Shown piece by piece: positions 34,457 through 43,734 of a DNA stretch of 64,000 nt. Positions within the stretch are counted from its first letter, which is position 1. Each line of letters starts with the position of its first letter. A program made the translations under genes and the position numbers. Source of the stretch: Tessaracoccus bendigoensis DSM 12906 (GTDB lineage Bacteria > Actinomycetota > Actinomycetes > Propionibacteriales > Propionibacteriaceae); NCBI RefSeq assembly GCF_900141915.1, contig NZ_FQZG01000006.1, positions 1 to 64,000 on the forward strand. Direction: 5' to 3'. Under the pieces are notes generated by a model, which did not search any database, was not told the DNA's origin, and saw only the letters and a program-made list of their open reading frames with translations.

Positions 34457-35446
34457 ATGCAGATCTTGATCACGGGCGGGGCGGGCTACATCGGTAGCAC
34501 CGTCGCTTCGGCCTGCGAGGACGCCGGGCACCAGGTCGTCATCCTCGACGACTTCTCCACCGGTCGTCGTGAGTTCATCGGTGAGCGGACGCTCTACGAA
34601 GGTGACATTGCCGACTCCACCCTGCTCGACCGGATCTTCACCGAGCAGAGCATCGACGCGGTCGTCCACTGCGCCGCCAAGATCATCGTGCCGGAGTCGG
34701 TCTCCGAGCCCCTCGCGTACTACGAGAACAACGTGTCGAAGACCGTCACGCTGCTCGAGGGCCTCCAGCGCAACGGTGTCCACCGCTTCCTCTTCTCCTC
34801 CTCCGCCTCGATCTACGCCCCCGACGAGAACTTCGTCGTCACCGAGGCTTCCCCGCTGCAGCCCGGCTCCCCGTACGCACGCACGAAGTTCATGGTCGAG
34901 ATGGTCCTCGAAGACTTCACGAAGGCCTCCGACGTGCGCGTCCTGTCGCTGCGCTACTTCAACCCGATCGGAACCGACCCCAAGCTCCGCTCCGGCCAGC
35001 AGCTCGAGCGTCCCAGCCACGTGCTGGCGAAGCTGCTCGAAGCCTGGGTCAACCACGAGACCTTCACCGTCACCGGTGTCGACTGGCCTACCCGTGACGG
35101 TTCCGGCATCCGCGACTTCATCCACGTCTGGGATCTCGCCAAGGCGCACGTCGCTGCGCTGGAGGGCTTCGACAAGGCGACCGCAGATGGCCCCTACCAG
35201 GTGTTCAACATCGGCACCGGCAACGGTGTCACCGTCAAGGAGCTTGCGGCGTCGTTCGAGGCGATCTCGGGCGACCCGCTGAAAATCCAGGAAGGCCCTT
35301 CGCGCCCCGGTGACGTGGCAGGCGTCTACACGGTCTCGTCGAAGGCCAAGGACGTCCTTGGTTGGGAGGCGCAGCTCTCCGAACAGGACGCCGTCCGCGA
35401 CGCGATCGCGTGGCTGCCGGTCCGCAAGGAGATCCTCGGCTACTGA
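34457..35446 (+). CDS. galE: UDP-glucose 4-epimerase
   Basis: A 329-residue short-chain dehydrogenase-type epimerase. The NAD-binding motif GGAGYIGS is at residues 7-14, the SSSASIY segment carries the catalytic serine region, and YARTK gives the catalytic Tyr140 and Lys144. It interconverts UDP-glucose and UDP-galactose for the Leloir pathway and wall polysaccharides. Length is typical of the compact bacterial form. The start is supported by GAGGAAGGAAG about 8 bp upstream and a TAGGAT -10 box near 34424. It stands alone as a gene and ends at a strong hairpin. Confidence 0.92.
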   Translation: MQILITGGAGYIGSTVASACEDAGHQVVILDDFSTGRREFIGERTLYEGDIADSTLLDRIFTEQSIDAVVHCAAKIIVPESVSEPLAYYENNVSKTVTLLEGLQRNGVHRFLFSSSASIYAPDENFVVTEASPLQPGSPYARTKFMVEMVLEDFTKASDVRVLSLRYFNPIGTDPKLRSGQQLERPSHVLAKLLEAWVNHETFTVTGVDWPTRDGSGIRDFIHVWDLAKAHVAALEGFDKATADGPYQVFNIGTGNGVTVKELAASFEAISGDPLKIQEGPSRPGDVAGVYTVSSKAKDVLGWEAQLSEQDAVRDAIAWLPVRKEILGY

Positions 35447-35487
35447 GAAGCTCGATGGGAGCGGAGCGTCGCCCGTCGCCGCTCACG

Positions 35488-35520
35488 GCCGGGCTCAACC
35501 GACCGCTGGTTGAGCCCGGC
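35488..35520 (+). terminator. Terminator hairpin after galE
   Basis: GCCGGGCTCAACC-gaccgct-GGTTGAGCCCGGC is a perfect 13-bp stem with a 7-base loop, 41 bp after the stop. The stem sequence GGTTGAGCC/GGCTCAACC is a motif I recall from dispersed repeats in related actinobacteria. A second stem, CCCAGCGC-gaa-GCGCCGGG, follows. Confidence 0.75.
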
Positions 35521-35695
35521 CCCCAGCGCGAAGCGCCGGGCCGGTGACGAAACCACCCGGCACACGGTGCAGAATCCCGACCACCAATTCTTGGAGAGAC
35601 TCCCCGGACAAGGTCACGACGGTTTCGACACGCGCAGGCGTCGCTGCGCTCCTTCGGCGCGGCTCAACCAACGCACGGCCCCGCTCAGCCCACGC
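35521..35695. repeat. Spacer with GGTTTCGACA/GCTCAACCA-type repeat remnant
   Basis: It contains GGTTTCGACACGCGCAGGC, then CTCCTTCGGCGCGGCTCAACCA, the pattern of the common actinobacterial palindromic repeat linking TTTCGACA to CTCAACCA. No gene is supported. It fills the convergent gap between galE and the symporter. Confidence 0.5.
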
Positions 35696-36913
35696 TCAGG
35701 CCTGGCTGGGTTCCCCGTCCGGCAGGTGCAACCCGAGGTCGACGTGGCCAGGATGGCCCGCGAGCTTGTCGACGATGGCCGCGATCGCCGCGTCACCCGT
35801 CACATTGGTTGCCGTGCCGATGGAGTCGATGGCGATGTAGGTCGCGACCATGAGGCCGACCTGCTCCGGCGTGAACCCCAACGTGCTCGCCAACAGGCCG
35901 GACGCCGTGACGATGGCGCCGCCAGGCACCCCCGGGGCGGCGATCATCGCGATCCCGAGCATCATGATGAATCCGAGGATCAGCATCGGCGGCGTCTCCA
36001 TCCCGAACATCACCATGATCGCGAGGGCGAACCCGGTGATCTTGATCGTGGAGCCAGCCAGGTGGATGGTCGCGCACAGCGGGATTACGAATGAGGCGAT
36101 GTTCTCCGAGATCCCGATCTTGATGGCAGATCGGAGCGTGACCGGGATGGTGGCGGCCGAGGACGACGTGCCGAGCGCCGTCGCATAAGCGGGCAGCATG
36201 CCGCGAAGCATCACGAACGGGTTCTTCTTGGCGATCGCTCCAGCCACCACATACTGCAGGATCAGATAGACCACCGTGAGTAGGAAGACCACGATGACCA
36301 CCTTGAAGAAGGCGCCGATCACGGCCACCACTTGGCCCGCGTAGGTCATGTTCAGGAAGATGCCGAAGATGTAGAGCGGCAGCAGCGGGACGATGACCTT
36401 GCTGATCACGATGTTGATGACCTGCCGGAAGTCGCTGAACACCTGATGGAGGGCCGGCGCATCGAACGCCGTCAAGGCGACGCCGACGGTGAAAGCGAAG
36501 ACCAGCGCCGACATCACCCCGAACATCGCGGGCATCTCGATCGTGAAGAAGGGGGCGGCGAGCCCGGATTCGGGGTCGGCCAGTTCGGTCACGTCGGTGC
36601 CTGCGAGGAGGCGGGGCCAGACCACCATGCTGGTGCCCCAGGACAGGAGACCGGCCAGAATCGTCGAGAGGTAGGCGATCCCCGCAGTGATCGCGAGCCA
36701 CTTGCCCGCGCCCTTGCCCAACTCGTCGATGGCTGGGGTGATGAGCCCGACGATCAGCAACGGGATGATGAAGCCCAGGAAGTTGCTGAAGAGGGAGTTG
36801 AAGGTCACGAAGACCCGAACCAGTACCTCGGGCATGATCAGGCCGAGCCCGATGCCGAGGACTATGCCGATCAGGACCTTGAGCAGCAGGTTCAGTTTGG
36901 GCAGCTTCGCCAT
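35696..36913 (-). CDS. Dicarboxylate/amino acid:cation symporter (DAACS family)
   Basis: A 405-residue transporter of the GltP/SstT-like fold. The serine-rich re-entrant loop (TALGTSSSAATIPVTL) and the HLAGSTIKITG and APGVPGGAIVTASGLLAS segments are diagnostic. It imports glutamate, dicarboxylates or neutral amino acids with Na+ or H+; the order of motifs is closest to the serine/threonine SstT-like side, but the substrate is unsure. The ATG at 36911-36913 begins at the first helix; the frame continues about 100 codons upstream without support, over the DLW-39 gene. Confidence 0.9.
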   Translation of the reverse strand: MAKLPKLNLLLKVLIGIVLGIGLGLIMPEVLVRVFVTFNSLFSNFLGFIIPLLIVGLITPAIDELGKGAGKWLAITAGIAYLSTILAGLLSWGTSMVVWPRLLAGTDVTELADPESGLAAPFFTIEMPAMFGVMSALVFAFTVGVALTAFDAPALHQVFSDFRQVINIVISKVIVPLLPLYIFGIFLNMTYAGQVVAVIGAFFKVVIVVFLLTVVYLILQYVVAGAIAKKNPFVMLRGMLPAYATALGTSSSAATIPVTLRSAIKIGISENIASFVIPLCATIHLAGSTIKITGFALAIMVMFGMETPPMLILGFIMMLGIAMIAAPGVPGGAIVTASGLLASTLGFTPEQVGLMVATYIAIDSIGTATNVTGDAAIAAIVDKLAGHPGHVDLGLHLPDGEPSQA

Positions 36914-36984
36914 CGTTGGCCTCTCAGGTAGAACGAGTCGCCTTATTGAACCACCAATGGAGGTTTGCCCGCTGACGCGGAGGA

Positions 36985-37104
36985 TCAGTCGGTGGCCTCT
37001 GACCAGAGTTCGCGGCGACGGGCGGCCCTGCTGCGATCGACCAGGCTCGTCGCCGTACACACCAGCGCGAATGCCGCCACCAACCAGAGCAATTTTCGGA
37101 TCAT
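36985..37104 (-). CDS. DLW-39 family miniprotein
   Basis: A 39-residue open frame starting MIRKLLWLVAAFALV and ending ELWSEATD. Length, the N-terminal hydrophobic helix after a basic start, the Arg/Ala-rich middle and the terminal (D/E)LWxEATD match the actinobacterial DLW-39 family, named for that motif and length. Function is unknown; it is a predicted single-pass membrane peptide. It lies upstream of the symporter on the same strand with a 71-bp gap and is divergent from the histidine kinase. No strong ribosome site is visible. Confidence 0.8.
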   Translation of the reverse strand: MIRKLLWLVAAFALVCTATSLVDRSRAARRRELWSEATD

Positions 37105-37231
37105 GGGTCCAATCTATGCCGCGACAGGCTTCGGGTCCCAGCGACGGGGGCGAGGTGAAGACCTGGGTCGGCCAACTGTCGCCCCGGGTCTGACATCGTC
37201 CCCCGACCCGTCGCACTAATGTTGGTGCATC

Positions 37232-38443
37232 ATGAAAGAGTCTCGGTGGTCTCGGGAGACCCGCACGGTGTTGAGCGACGCGGCGCTCGCCGGGTTACTT
37301 GCAATCACATCCCTCGCCCCCCTCCTCATGATCCCCGATTACGAGGCGCGGACCCCTTCGCTTGTCTGGTCGCTGGTGATGTGTTCTGCGGTCGTGACAA
37401 GGCGCGTCGCCCCGATGGTCAGTCTCGGAATCGTCACGCTCGCCGGCGTCGGGATGGCCTACATGTTGACGGTTCCGATGCCGGCTCTTCTCGCGGTGCC
37501 GGTCGTGGTCTACAGCGTCGCCCGCTACCGCCAGATCTCGGGCCTGCTCCCCGTCGTGGTCGTCGGAGTCGTGGCCTCGGTCGTCGGGCCGATGTCGTGG
37601 ACCCGGACGCTCGATGAGCGCTACCGGTTCCTCGGTACAACCATCGTGGTGCTGCTTTGCGCGGCCCTGGTCGCCCTGGCGTATCTCAGCGGGCGTTACA
37701 TGCGGGAGCGGGTGCTGAACGCGACGCTCGACCGGGAGATCGTCACCGAACGCTTCACCGCTGCGAGACGGCAGAGCGAACAGGAGTCCCAACTGGTGAC
37801 GGGCCGGGCACGGGCCGAGGTCGCGCAGGAGTTGCACGACGTGCTCGCGCACTCCCTCTCGGTGATCGTGGTGCAGGCGGAGGGCGCAAAGGCACTCACG
37901 AACAAGCGGCCAGAGGCTGCGGTGCAGGCCCTGACCGTGATCGCGGACACCGGCCGCAGATCCATAGAGGAGGTGCGCCGCATCGTCTCGCTGATGAGAG
38001 GCGAGACCGAGTCCGCACGGTTCGGCCCGGCACCGACGCTCACCCAGATCCCGGACCTCGTCGCGGCGGCCGGCGACCGGATCACGCTCACCACCCGCGG
38101 GGAGACCCCGGTCGTGCCGGAGTCGCTGGGGTTGGCCGCATACCGCATCGTGCAGGAGGCGACCACCAACTTCCTCAAACACGCCGGCCCGACGGCGACC
38201 GCTCGCGTCCTGATCGAGTACCGCCCCGACGACATCACGATCACCGTCAGTGACGACGGCATCGGGTCCCTCTCCTCCTCCGACGGCCATGGGTCCGGGC
38301 TGGCCGGGATGCGTGAACGCGTCACCGCCATGGGGGGCTCTCTGGAAGCCGGGCCACGGCCCGGCGGTGGCTACGAGGTGCGCGCCGGGCTTCCCATGCC
38401 CAACCGAATCGGAAAGAGCTGGCTGAAGGAGGCCTACAAGTGA
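37232..38443 (+). CDS. NarL-type sensor histidine kinase
   Basis: A 403-residue membrane kinase. About five hydrophobic segments (residues 15-150) form the sensor. A short coiled linker precedes the HisKA_3 dimerisation helix with ELHDVLAHSLSVIV (phospho-acceptor H202). The GHKL ATPase domain follows, with the N-box-like EATTNFLKHA and the DDGIGSL and GHGSGLAGMRERV motifs. It phosphorylates the response regulator whose start overlaps its stop by 4 bp. The sensed signal is unknown; the compact membrane sensor resembles DesK/LiaS-like envelope-stress kinases. Divergent from DLW-39. Confidence 0.93.
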   Translation: MKESRWSRETRTVLSDAALAGLLAITSLAPLLMIPDYEARTPSLVWSLVMCSAVVTRRVAPMVSLGIVTLAGVGMAYMLTVPMPALLAVPVVVYSVARYRQISGLLPVVVVGVVASVVGPMSWTRTLDERYRFLGTTIVVLLCAALVALAYLSGRYMRERVLNATLDREIVTERFTAARRQSEQESQLVTGRARAEVAQELHDVLAHSLSVIVVQAEGAKALTNKRPEAAVQALTVIADTGRRSIEEVRRIVSLMRGETESARFGPAPTLTQIPDLVAAAGDRITLTTRGETPVVPESLGLAAYRIVQEATTNFLKHAGPTATARVLIEYRPDDITITVSDDGIGSLSSSDGHGSGLAGMRERVTAMGGSLEAGPRPGGGYEVRAGLPMPNRIGKSWLKEAYK

Positions 38444-39090
38444 TCAAGGTGCTACTGGCAGACGACCAGTCACTGGTGCGCAGCGGATTCAGGATGTTGA
38501 TCGACTCAGCCGACGACATGGAGACAGTCGGCGAGGTCGACAACGGTCGCGACGCCGTCGCCATGGTCCGGACGCGGCCCGTCGACGTCGTCCTGATGGA
38601 CATCCGGATGCCCGTCATGGACGGCGCGGAGGCGACCCAGCAGATCAGCAGGCTGGGCCTGGACACGAAGGTGCTGGTGCTGACCACGTTCGACCTGGAC
38701 GAGTACGTCTTCGCCGCGCTGCGAGGCGGGGCCAGCGGGTTCCTACTGAAAGACGCCCTCCCCGAAGAGTTACTCGGGGCCATCCGGTCGGTGGCCGCCG
38801 GGGATGCCGTGGTCGCGCCGTCCACCACCAAACGCCTGCTCACCCACTTCGCCGGGCTGCTCCCGAAGAGCGACCCCGGCGCCAGCGGACGGCTCGACAC
38901 GCTGACCGAACGGGAACGGGAGGTCCTCGGGGAGGTCGCAAGGGGCGCCAACAACCAGGAAATCGCTGAGCGTCTCTACATGGCCGAAGGCACCGTCAAG
39001 ACACACATCGGCCGCCTCCTGAGCAAGCTCGACGCCAGGGACCGCGTCGGTCTCGTGTTGATCGCCCTTGAGGAAGGGCTTGGCGACTGA
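38440..39090 (+). CDS. NarL/LuxR-family response regulator
   Basis: A 216-residue protein. The receiver domain has the phospho-acceptor D54 in DVVLMDIRMP, the acidic pair DDQ near the start, and a conserved lysine in LLKDALPEE. The C-terminal LuxR-type helix-turn-helix (LTEREREVLGEVARGANNQEIAERLYMAEGTVKTHI region) binds DNA. The GTG start overlaps the kinase stop (GTGA). The target genes are not identifiable here; neighbouring MFS and TerC genes are convergent and not clearly part of the regulon. Confidence 0.95.
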   Translation: MIKVLLADDQSLVRSGFRMLIDSADDMETVGEVDNGRDAVAMVRTRPVDVVLMDIRMPVMDGAEATQQISRLGLDTKVLVLTTFDLDEYVFAALRGGASGFLLKDALPEELLGAIRSVAAGDAVVAPSTTKRLLTHFAGLLPKSDPGASGRLDTLTEREREVLGEVARGANNQEIAERLYMAEGTVKTHIGRLLSKLDARDRVGLVLIALEEGLGD

Positions 39091-39093
39091 TCT

Positions 39094-40431
39094 TCAGTCG
39101 GCGACCAACGATTCGGTGCCCCGCTCGAAGGTCTCCGCCCCCAGCCGGGATCGGGATGCCGCCAACCAGGCCGCGGACAGGCAGTAGGCCACCGCGATGC
39201 CTGCGAAGGCGACCACTGAGATACCGTCAGCCGGGAGCACGAATGCCGCGACGACCCCTGCGAGCACGAAACCACCGTTGTAGCCCATGTCGTAGAACGT
39301 GAACACCCGACCCTTGTAGCGGCCGTCGATATTGGCCTGCACGATCGTGTCGACACAGACCTTGAACGACTGCACCGAGAGCCCGATAAGGAAACTCGCC
39401 ACAAACAGCGGTGCCTTCGCCGAGGTGAAGACCGTCACCATACTCACGGCCGCGGCCGCCACGAGGATACCGACCGCCGAACGCCCGAGGCCGAATCGGC
39501 GCACCAGCACCGGCACGAGGGGCGCCGCGAGGATGAACCCCGCCCCGGTCGCCACACCCCAGACGCTGAGGTCCGCCAACGCCGCGTCCGGGTCGGTGAC
39601 CGGATGCCATAGGTGGCGAGCAGCCAGAATCACCGCGACACTCAGCAAACCGAACAACAACCGCGTGACCACCATCAGGATCAGGGCAACGAGCGCAGCC
39701 GGACGCGTACGCAGGTGCCGCCAGGCCTCCACCAGCCCCCGAGCGACCGACGCGGCACCGCCGGACGACGACTTTTCCCCGGTCGCCGACGGGCCGAGCG
39801 CGCCGGGCGCGAACCCGCGGCAGATCAGCACCGAGCCGACGAACCCAGCCGCGGCGATGACGAACACGAGCGAGTTGGCCCTGTCTGCCCCGAGAAGGTC
39901 GGCGAAGCCGAACCGCACCACGAACCCGATGACCGCCCCGAGGACCACCCCGATGGGCCCGATCGTCGGCACGATCGAGGACGCCGTCAGGAACTCATCC
40001 CGGTCGACGGTGTGCTGCAACCCCGCCGACAGCCCCGCGAGCATGAACCTGTTGATGCTCATCGCGACCAGCAACGCCCCGTAGAGCGCCACGGCCCAGA
40101 CCCCGGTCGTCGCGCCGGTGAAGATGATCGCGGCGATGATCAGGCTGAGCGCCGCACGGGTGATGTCGGAGTAGAGGGCGACGTTGCGACGCGACCAGCG
40201 GTCGAGCAGCGGGGACACAAACGGCCCGATCACCGTGAACGGTAGGAGCGTCAACGCCAGGACGCCGGCGATCGCCCAGGCGTCGGGCTGCGACTGCGGT
40301 GAGAACAGGATGTAGGAGGCCATCCCGACCTGGAGGGTGCCGTCGGCGGCCTGGCTCAGGACCCTGAGCGTCAGGAGACGCCGGAAGGGCGCGTGGCGCC
40401 AGAGCCGTCGAACGGCGGTGATGATCGACAT
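39094..40431 (-). CDS. MFS transporter
   Basis: A 445-residue, 12-helix major facilitator of the drug/antibiotic-exporter-like branch. It shows PFVSPLLDRWSRRNVALYSDITRAAL around loop 2-3, a broken form of the GX3DRXGRR motif. A long cytosolic loop with a Gly/Ser run (TGEKSSSGGAASVARGL) separates the halves. It starts 5 bp after the TerC stop on the same strand, so the two are cotranscribed. The substrate is unknown. Confidence 0.83.
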   Translation of the reverse strand: MSIITAVRRLWRHAPFRRLLTLRVLSQAADGTLQVGMASYILFSPQSQPDAWAIAGVLALTLLPFTVIGPFVSPLLDRWSRRNVALYSDITRAALSLIIAAIIFTGATTGVWAVALYGALLVAMSINRFMLAGLSAGLQHTVDRDEFLTASSIVPTIGPIGVVLGAVIGFVVRFGFADLLGADRANSLVFVIAAAGFVGSVLICRGFAPGALGPSATGEKSSSGGAASVARGLVEAWRHLRTRPAALVALILMVVTRLLFGLLSVAVILAARHLWHPVTDPDAALADLSVWGVATGAGFILAAPLVPVLVRRFGLGRSAVGILVAAAAVSMVTVFTSAKAPLFVASFLIGLSVQSFKVCVDTIVQANIDGRYKGRVFTFYDMGYNGGFVLAGVVAAFVLPADGISVVAFAGIAVAYCLSAAWLAASRSRLGAETFERGTESLVAD

Positions 40432-40436
40432 CTGGT

Positions 40437-41642
40437 TCAGTTTGCGTTTCCGGCGAAGTTGCGGCGGGCCTGCTCGACTTCCCAGTCCGTGCCGGTCTCC
40501 TTCATCAACTCGCCGATCTTGGCCTGGTCGAACCTCATCAGCGCGGTCTCGGAGGCGAGCATCTTCTCGTAGTGGACCTCGTGGTCGCCGGCATCGCCGT
40601 GGTAGGCGGTGTTGTTGTAGGCGTGCGCGTGTCGGTGCAGCGCCCGGACTGCGGAGATCATCTTGCCCTTCGGCGAGACCATCGATGCAATCACGGTGAG
40701 CGTCAGGACCCCGATGATGACGGCCAGCGACATGTAGGGGCTGAACGTGAAGACGTGGACGGGCTCACCGTCGTTGATGAACGGCAGCCGGTTCTCGTGC
40801 AGCGCCTCCAGGATCAGCTTGACGCCGATGAAGCCGAGGATCACCGCCAGCCCGTACTTGAGGTAGACGAGCCGGTCGAGGAGGCCGTCGATGAGGAAGA
40901 ACAATTGACGCAGCCCCATCAGGGAGAACGCTGTCGCGGTGAACACGATGTAGACGTTGTCGGTGACGCCGTAGATGGCTGGGATCGAGTCGAGCGCGAA
41001 CAGAATGTCGGTGCCGCCGATGGCGACCATGACCAGCAGCATCGGGGTGAGGACCCGCTTGCCGTTCTCGATCGTGAAGAGCTTGTCGCCGTCGTAGTGG
41101 TCGGTGGTGCGGAGGAAGCGCTTGGCGAGCTTGATAATGAAGTTGTCCGCGTCGTCGTCGCCTTCCTTCTCGGGGGCGAGCAGGCGACCGGCCGTGACGA
41201 TCAGGAAGAGGCCGAAGAGGTAGAACGCCCAGGAGAAGGTGTTGATGATCGCCATGCCGAGGAAGATGAACCCGGCGCGGGCGAACAGGGCGAAGACGAT
41301 GCCGAACAGCAGCACCTTCTGCTGATCGGCGCGTGGCACCGCGAAGCTCGCGATGATCACGACGAAGACGAAGAGGTTGTCGACCGATAGGGCCTTCTCC
41401 AGGATGTAGCCCTGGAAGTAGTCGACGCCCATGCCGTGGCCACCGAAGATCCACAGGACCACCCCGAACAGTAGGGCAATGGAGACGTAGATGGCCGACC
41501 AGATCGCGGCCTCACGCAGGGTCGGTTCGTGGGCCTTACGCACGTGGAAGAAGAAGTCGAACGCCAGCAAGCCTGCGATCACCACGATGGTGATGAGCCA
41601 GATATTCAGGGAAACGTTCGTAGTCAGCAAGGAAAAGGGCAT
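40437..41642 (-). CDS. TerC family membrane protein
   Basis: A 401-residue polytopic protein of the TerC/Alx family. The diagnostic EKALSVDNLFVFVVI and GGTDILFALDSIPAIYGVT segments carry the acidic residues that bind metal in the membrane. Family members export manganese or support metal loading of exported proteins, and were first linked to tellurite resistance. The C-terminal tail of about 70 residues is soluble with several histidines (ALHRHAHAYNNTAYHGDAGDHEVHYE), suggesting metal binding. I chose the ATG at 41642 over a TTG one codon upstream. It leads an operon with the MFS gene. No manganese riboswitch is seen in the 187-bp upstream gap. Confidence 0.92.
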   Translation of the reverse strand: MPFSLLTTNVSLNIWLITIVVIAGLLAFDFFFHVRKAHEPTLREAAIWSAIYVSIALLFGVVLWIFGGHGMGVDYFQGYILEKALSVDNLFVFVVIIASFAVPRADQQKVLLFGIVFALFARAGFIFLGMAIINTFSWAFYLFGLFLIVTAGRLLAPEKEGDDDADNFIIKLAKRFLRTTDHYDGDKLFTIENGKRVLTPMLLVMVAIGGTDILFALDSIPAIYGVTDNVYIVFTATAFSLMGLRQLFFLIDGLLDRLVYLKYGLAVILGFIGVKLILEALHENRLPFINDGEPVHVFTFSPYMSLAVIIGVLTLTVIASMVSPKGKMISAVRALHRHAHAYNNTAYHGDAGDHEVHYEKMLASETALMRFDQAKIGELMKETGTDWEVEQARRNFAGNAN

Positions 41643-41829
41643 CAAGGCGTTGCTCCATGGAAGGCGAGAAATCTGTGGTTTCTGCCATCGGTACCCTTAA
41701 GGGCCAACGTCGATGACTGCCCTCAAGGATACCCAACCGGCCCGCGATCCCCCAACCAACATGGCCGGCGCGGAACCTGTCGGTGGGGACCGGTAGCCTG
41801 TGGGCAGGGCAATCACAGGAGGTTTCTCG

Positions 41830-43710
41830 ATGCGTCGCACTCTGGCCGCACTGTTCGCCGTCGCACTTCTCGCGGTGGGCTGTACCCCAGGCGGGCAGGC
41901 ACCCGAGCCCGAACCGTCCGGCACCGTGCGCCCCGACAACCTGCCAGACGCCGCCCCACAGGCGGAGGAGGTGGTCGACGCCCTGAACGCCAACGACCTC
42001 ACGACGCTCAGGACGGTGGAGGGCGGCTCGACCGCGCAGGCCGACCTGACAACCATCTTCGCGGGCATGGACGGCATCTACCCTTCATTCACGCTCGGCG
42101 ACATCGAGTACACCCAAGACACCGCGACGGCGACGCTGCAGGTCGACTACCCGAATCTCGGCACCGCAGGGTGGCACTACTCAACGAGGGCGAGCTTCCG
42201 GCTATCCGGCGACACCTGGGTCTTCGACTGGGAGCCGAGCGTCATCGCACCGGAACTCACGTCGGAGACGCGGCTGCGTCACATCCAGACGGAGTCCAAG
42301 CGCCAAGCCATCAACGACTCGACCGGGCTGGCGCTCGTGGAGGAGCGATCCCTTTACGAGGTCGGGCTCAACAAGGGCGCTATCACCGAGGCCGAGTGGG
42401 CGTCATCGGCGCTGGAGATCGCCACGCTGCTCGGTGTGGACGTAGCCGATTTCCAGGCGAAGGTGGAGGCCAACGGGCCGCAGGCGTTCGTGGTCGCCAC
42501 GACCATCGCACAGGAGAACATCCCCGCCGCCGTCTCGGACGTGCCCGGCAGCCTAGTCAATGAGGTGTCGGCCGTCGTCGGGCCGAGCGACACGTTCGCC
42601 GCGTCGCTGCTCGGCGCAGTCGGCCAACCCACGCAGAAGATGATCGACGATTCCGACGGGAAGCTGAGTTCGCTCGACAGGGTCGGCCTCTCGGGCCTCC
42701 AGGCCCGCTACGACGCAGACCTGAGAGGGGTCCCGGCCCGCAGGGTCGAGATGGTCGGCCGCTCGGGGGTCGAGGATCAGGGCATCACCGTCTTGTTCCA
42801 GCAGGATGCCAGCGTAGGGAAGCCGATCACGCTCAGCCTCAACCGCGAACTCCAGACGAAGGCCGAGTCGGTGCTGAGCACCCAGACCGGCCTGGCGACG
42901 CTGGTCGTGATCGACACCCAGACTGGAGGAGTGTTGGCCGCGGCGCAGTCGCCGTCGGCCGGCACCTATCCCTATGCCACCTATGGCAAGTACGCGCCGG
43001 GTTCCACATTCAAGGTCGCCACCGCGCTGGCGATGTTGCGGGCCGGGTCGACACCGACGTCGACGGTGCAGTGCCTCTCCACCCTCCAGGTGGGCACCTA
43101 CACGTTCGGCAACTACTCGAGCTACCCGTCCTCTGCGCTCGGTGCGGTGTCGCTGACGGACGCGTTCAAGTACTCGTGCAACACCGTCTTCGCTGGCGCC
43201 ACCGGCGTCACGGGCGACCTACTGCACTCGGCGGCCGGGTCGCTCGGGGTCGGCACCGACTACGACGCGGGGTTCACGGCGAACTTCGGCACCGTCGAGC
43301 CCGGCAACGCCATCGACCTGGCTGCGTCCAAGATCGGCCAGGGGCAGGTGACCATGTCGCCGCTCGGGATGGCGGCCGTCGCCGCCTCGGTCGCCTCGTC
43401 GCAGACGGTGATCCCCTGGTTGGTTCAGGGGCATCAGGCCGAGTCGACCGCCGCCCCGCTGACGGCCGCGGAGGCCCAACAGTTGCAGACGATGATGACG
43501 GCGACCGTCGATTCGGGCACCGGCACCCGGCTGAAGGGCATCATGACCGGCGCGAAATCCGGCACCGCCGAGTGGGGCGAGGCCGGTGCACAGCAGACCC
43601 ACGCCTGGATGATCGCCTACAACGACCGATACGCGGTGTCAGCGTTCGTTGAGGTGGGAGACTCGGGCGGCACGACGGCGGCACCGCTGATCGTCCAGTT
43701 GTTCAGCTGA
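41830..43710 (+). CDS. Class B penicillin-binding protein (PBP2a-like transpeptidase)
   Basis: A 626-residue exported lipoprotein. The signal peptide ends in the lipobox LLAVGC. An NTF2-like N-terminal domain of MecA_N type (about 45-155) is followed by a dimerisation domain and the transpeptidase domain. The active-site motifs are STFK (S392, K395), SCN (S449-N451) and KSGT (576-579). It cross-links peptidoglycan outside the membrane, and the low-affinity-type NTF2 fusion suggests possible beta-lactam tolerance. The start has AGGAGG about 10 bp upstream and a TAGCCT -10 box. It stands alone in the plus direction. Confidence 0.93.
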   Translation: MRRTLAALFAVALLAVGCTPGGQAPEPEPSGTVRPDNLPDAAPQAEEVVDALNANDLTTLRTVEGGSTAQADLTTIFAGMDGIYPSFTLGDIEYTQDTATATLQVDYPNLGTAGWHYSTRASFRLSGDTWVFDWEPSVIAPELTSETRLRHIQTESKRQAINDSTGLALVEERSLYEVGLNKGAITEAEWASSALEIATLLGVDVADFQAKVEANGPQAFVVATTIAQENIPAAVSDVPGSLVNEVSAVVGPSDTFAASLLGAVGQPTQKMIDDSDGKLSSLDRVGLSGLQARYDADLRGVPARRVEMVGRSGVEDQGITVLFQQDASVGKPITLSLNRELQTKAESVLSTQTGLATLVVIDTQTGGVLAAAQSPSAGTYPYATYGKYAPGSTFKVATALAMLRAGSTPTSTVQCLSTLQVGTYTFGNYSSYPSSALGAVSLTDAFKYSCNTVFAGATGVTGDLLHSAAGSLGVGTDYDAGFTANFGTVEPGNAIDLAASKIGQGQVTMSPLGMAAVAASVASSQTVIPWLVQGHQAESTAAPLTAAEAQQLQTMMTATVDSGTGTRLKGIMTGAKSGTAEWGEAGAQQTHAWMIAYNDRYAVSAFVEVGDSGGTTAAPLIVQLFS

Positions 43711-43734
43711 GCGGCCGCCGGGAATCGGCCTGCG

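Noticed and set aside
37219-37617. Short forward frame of 132 residues before and within the histidine kinase gene
   Set aside because: Arg/Gly/Pro-rich overlap in another frame of the kinase; no domain and no ribosome site.
41643-41829. Manganese (yybP-ykoY) riboswitch upstream of TerC
   Set aside because: TerC genes often have one, but the conserved loop sequences are missing here; only a CCCTTAAGGG palindrome is present.
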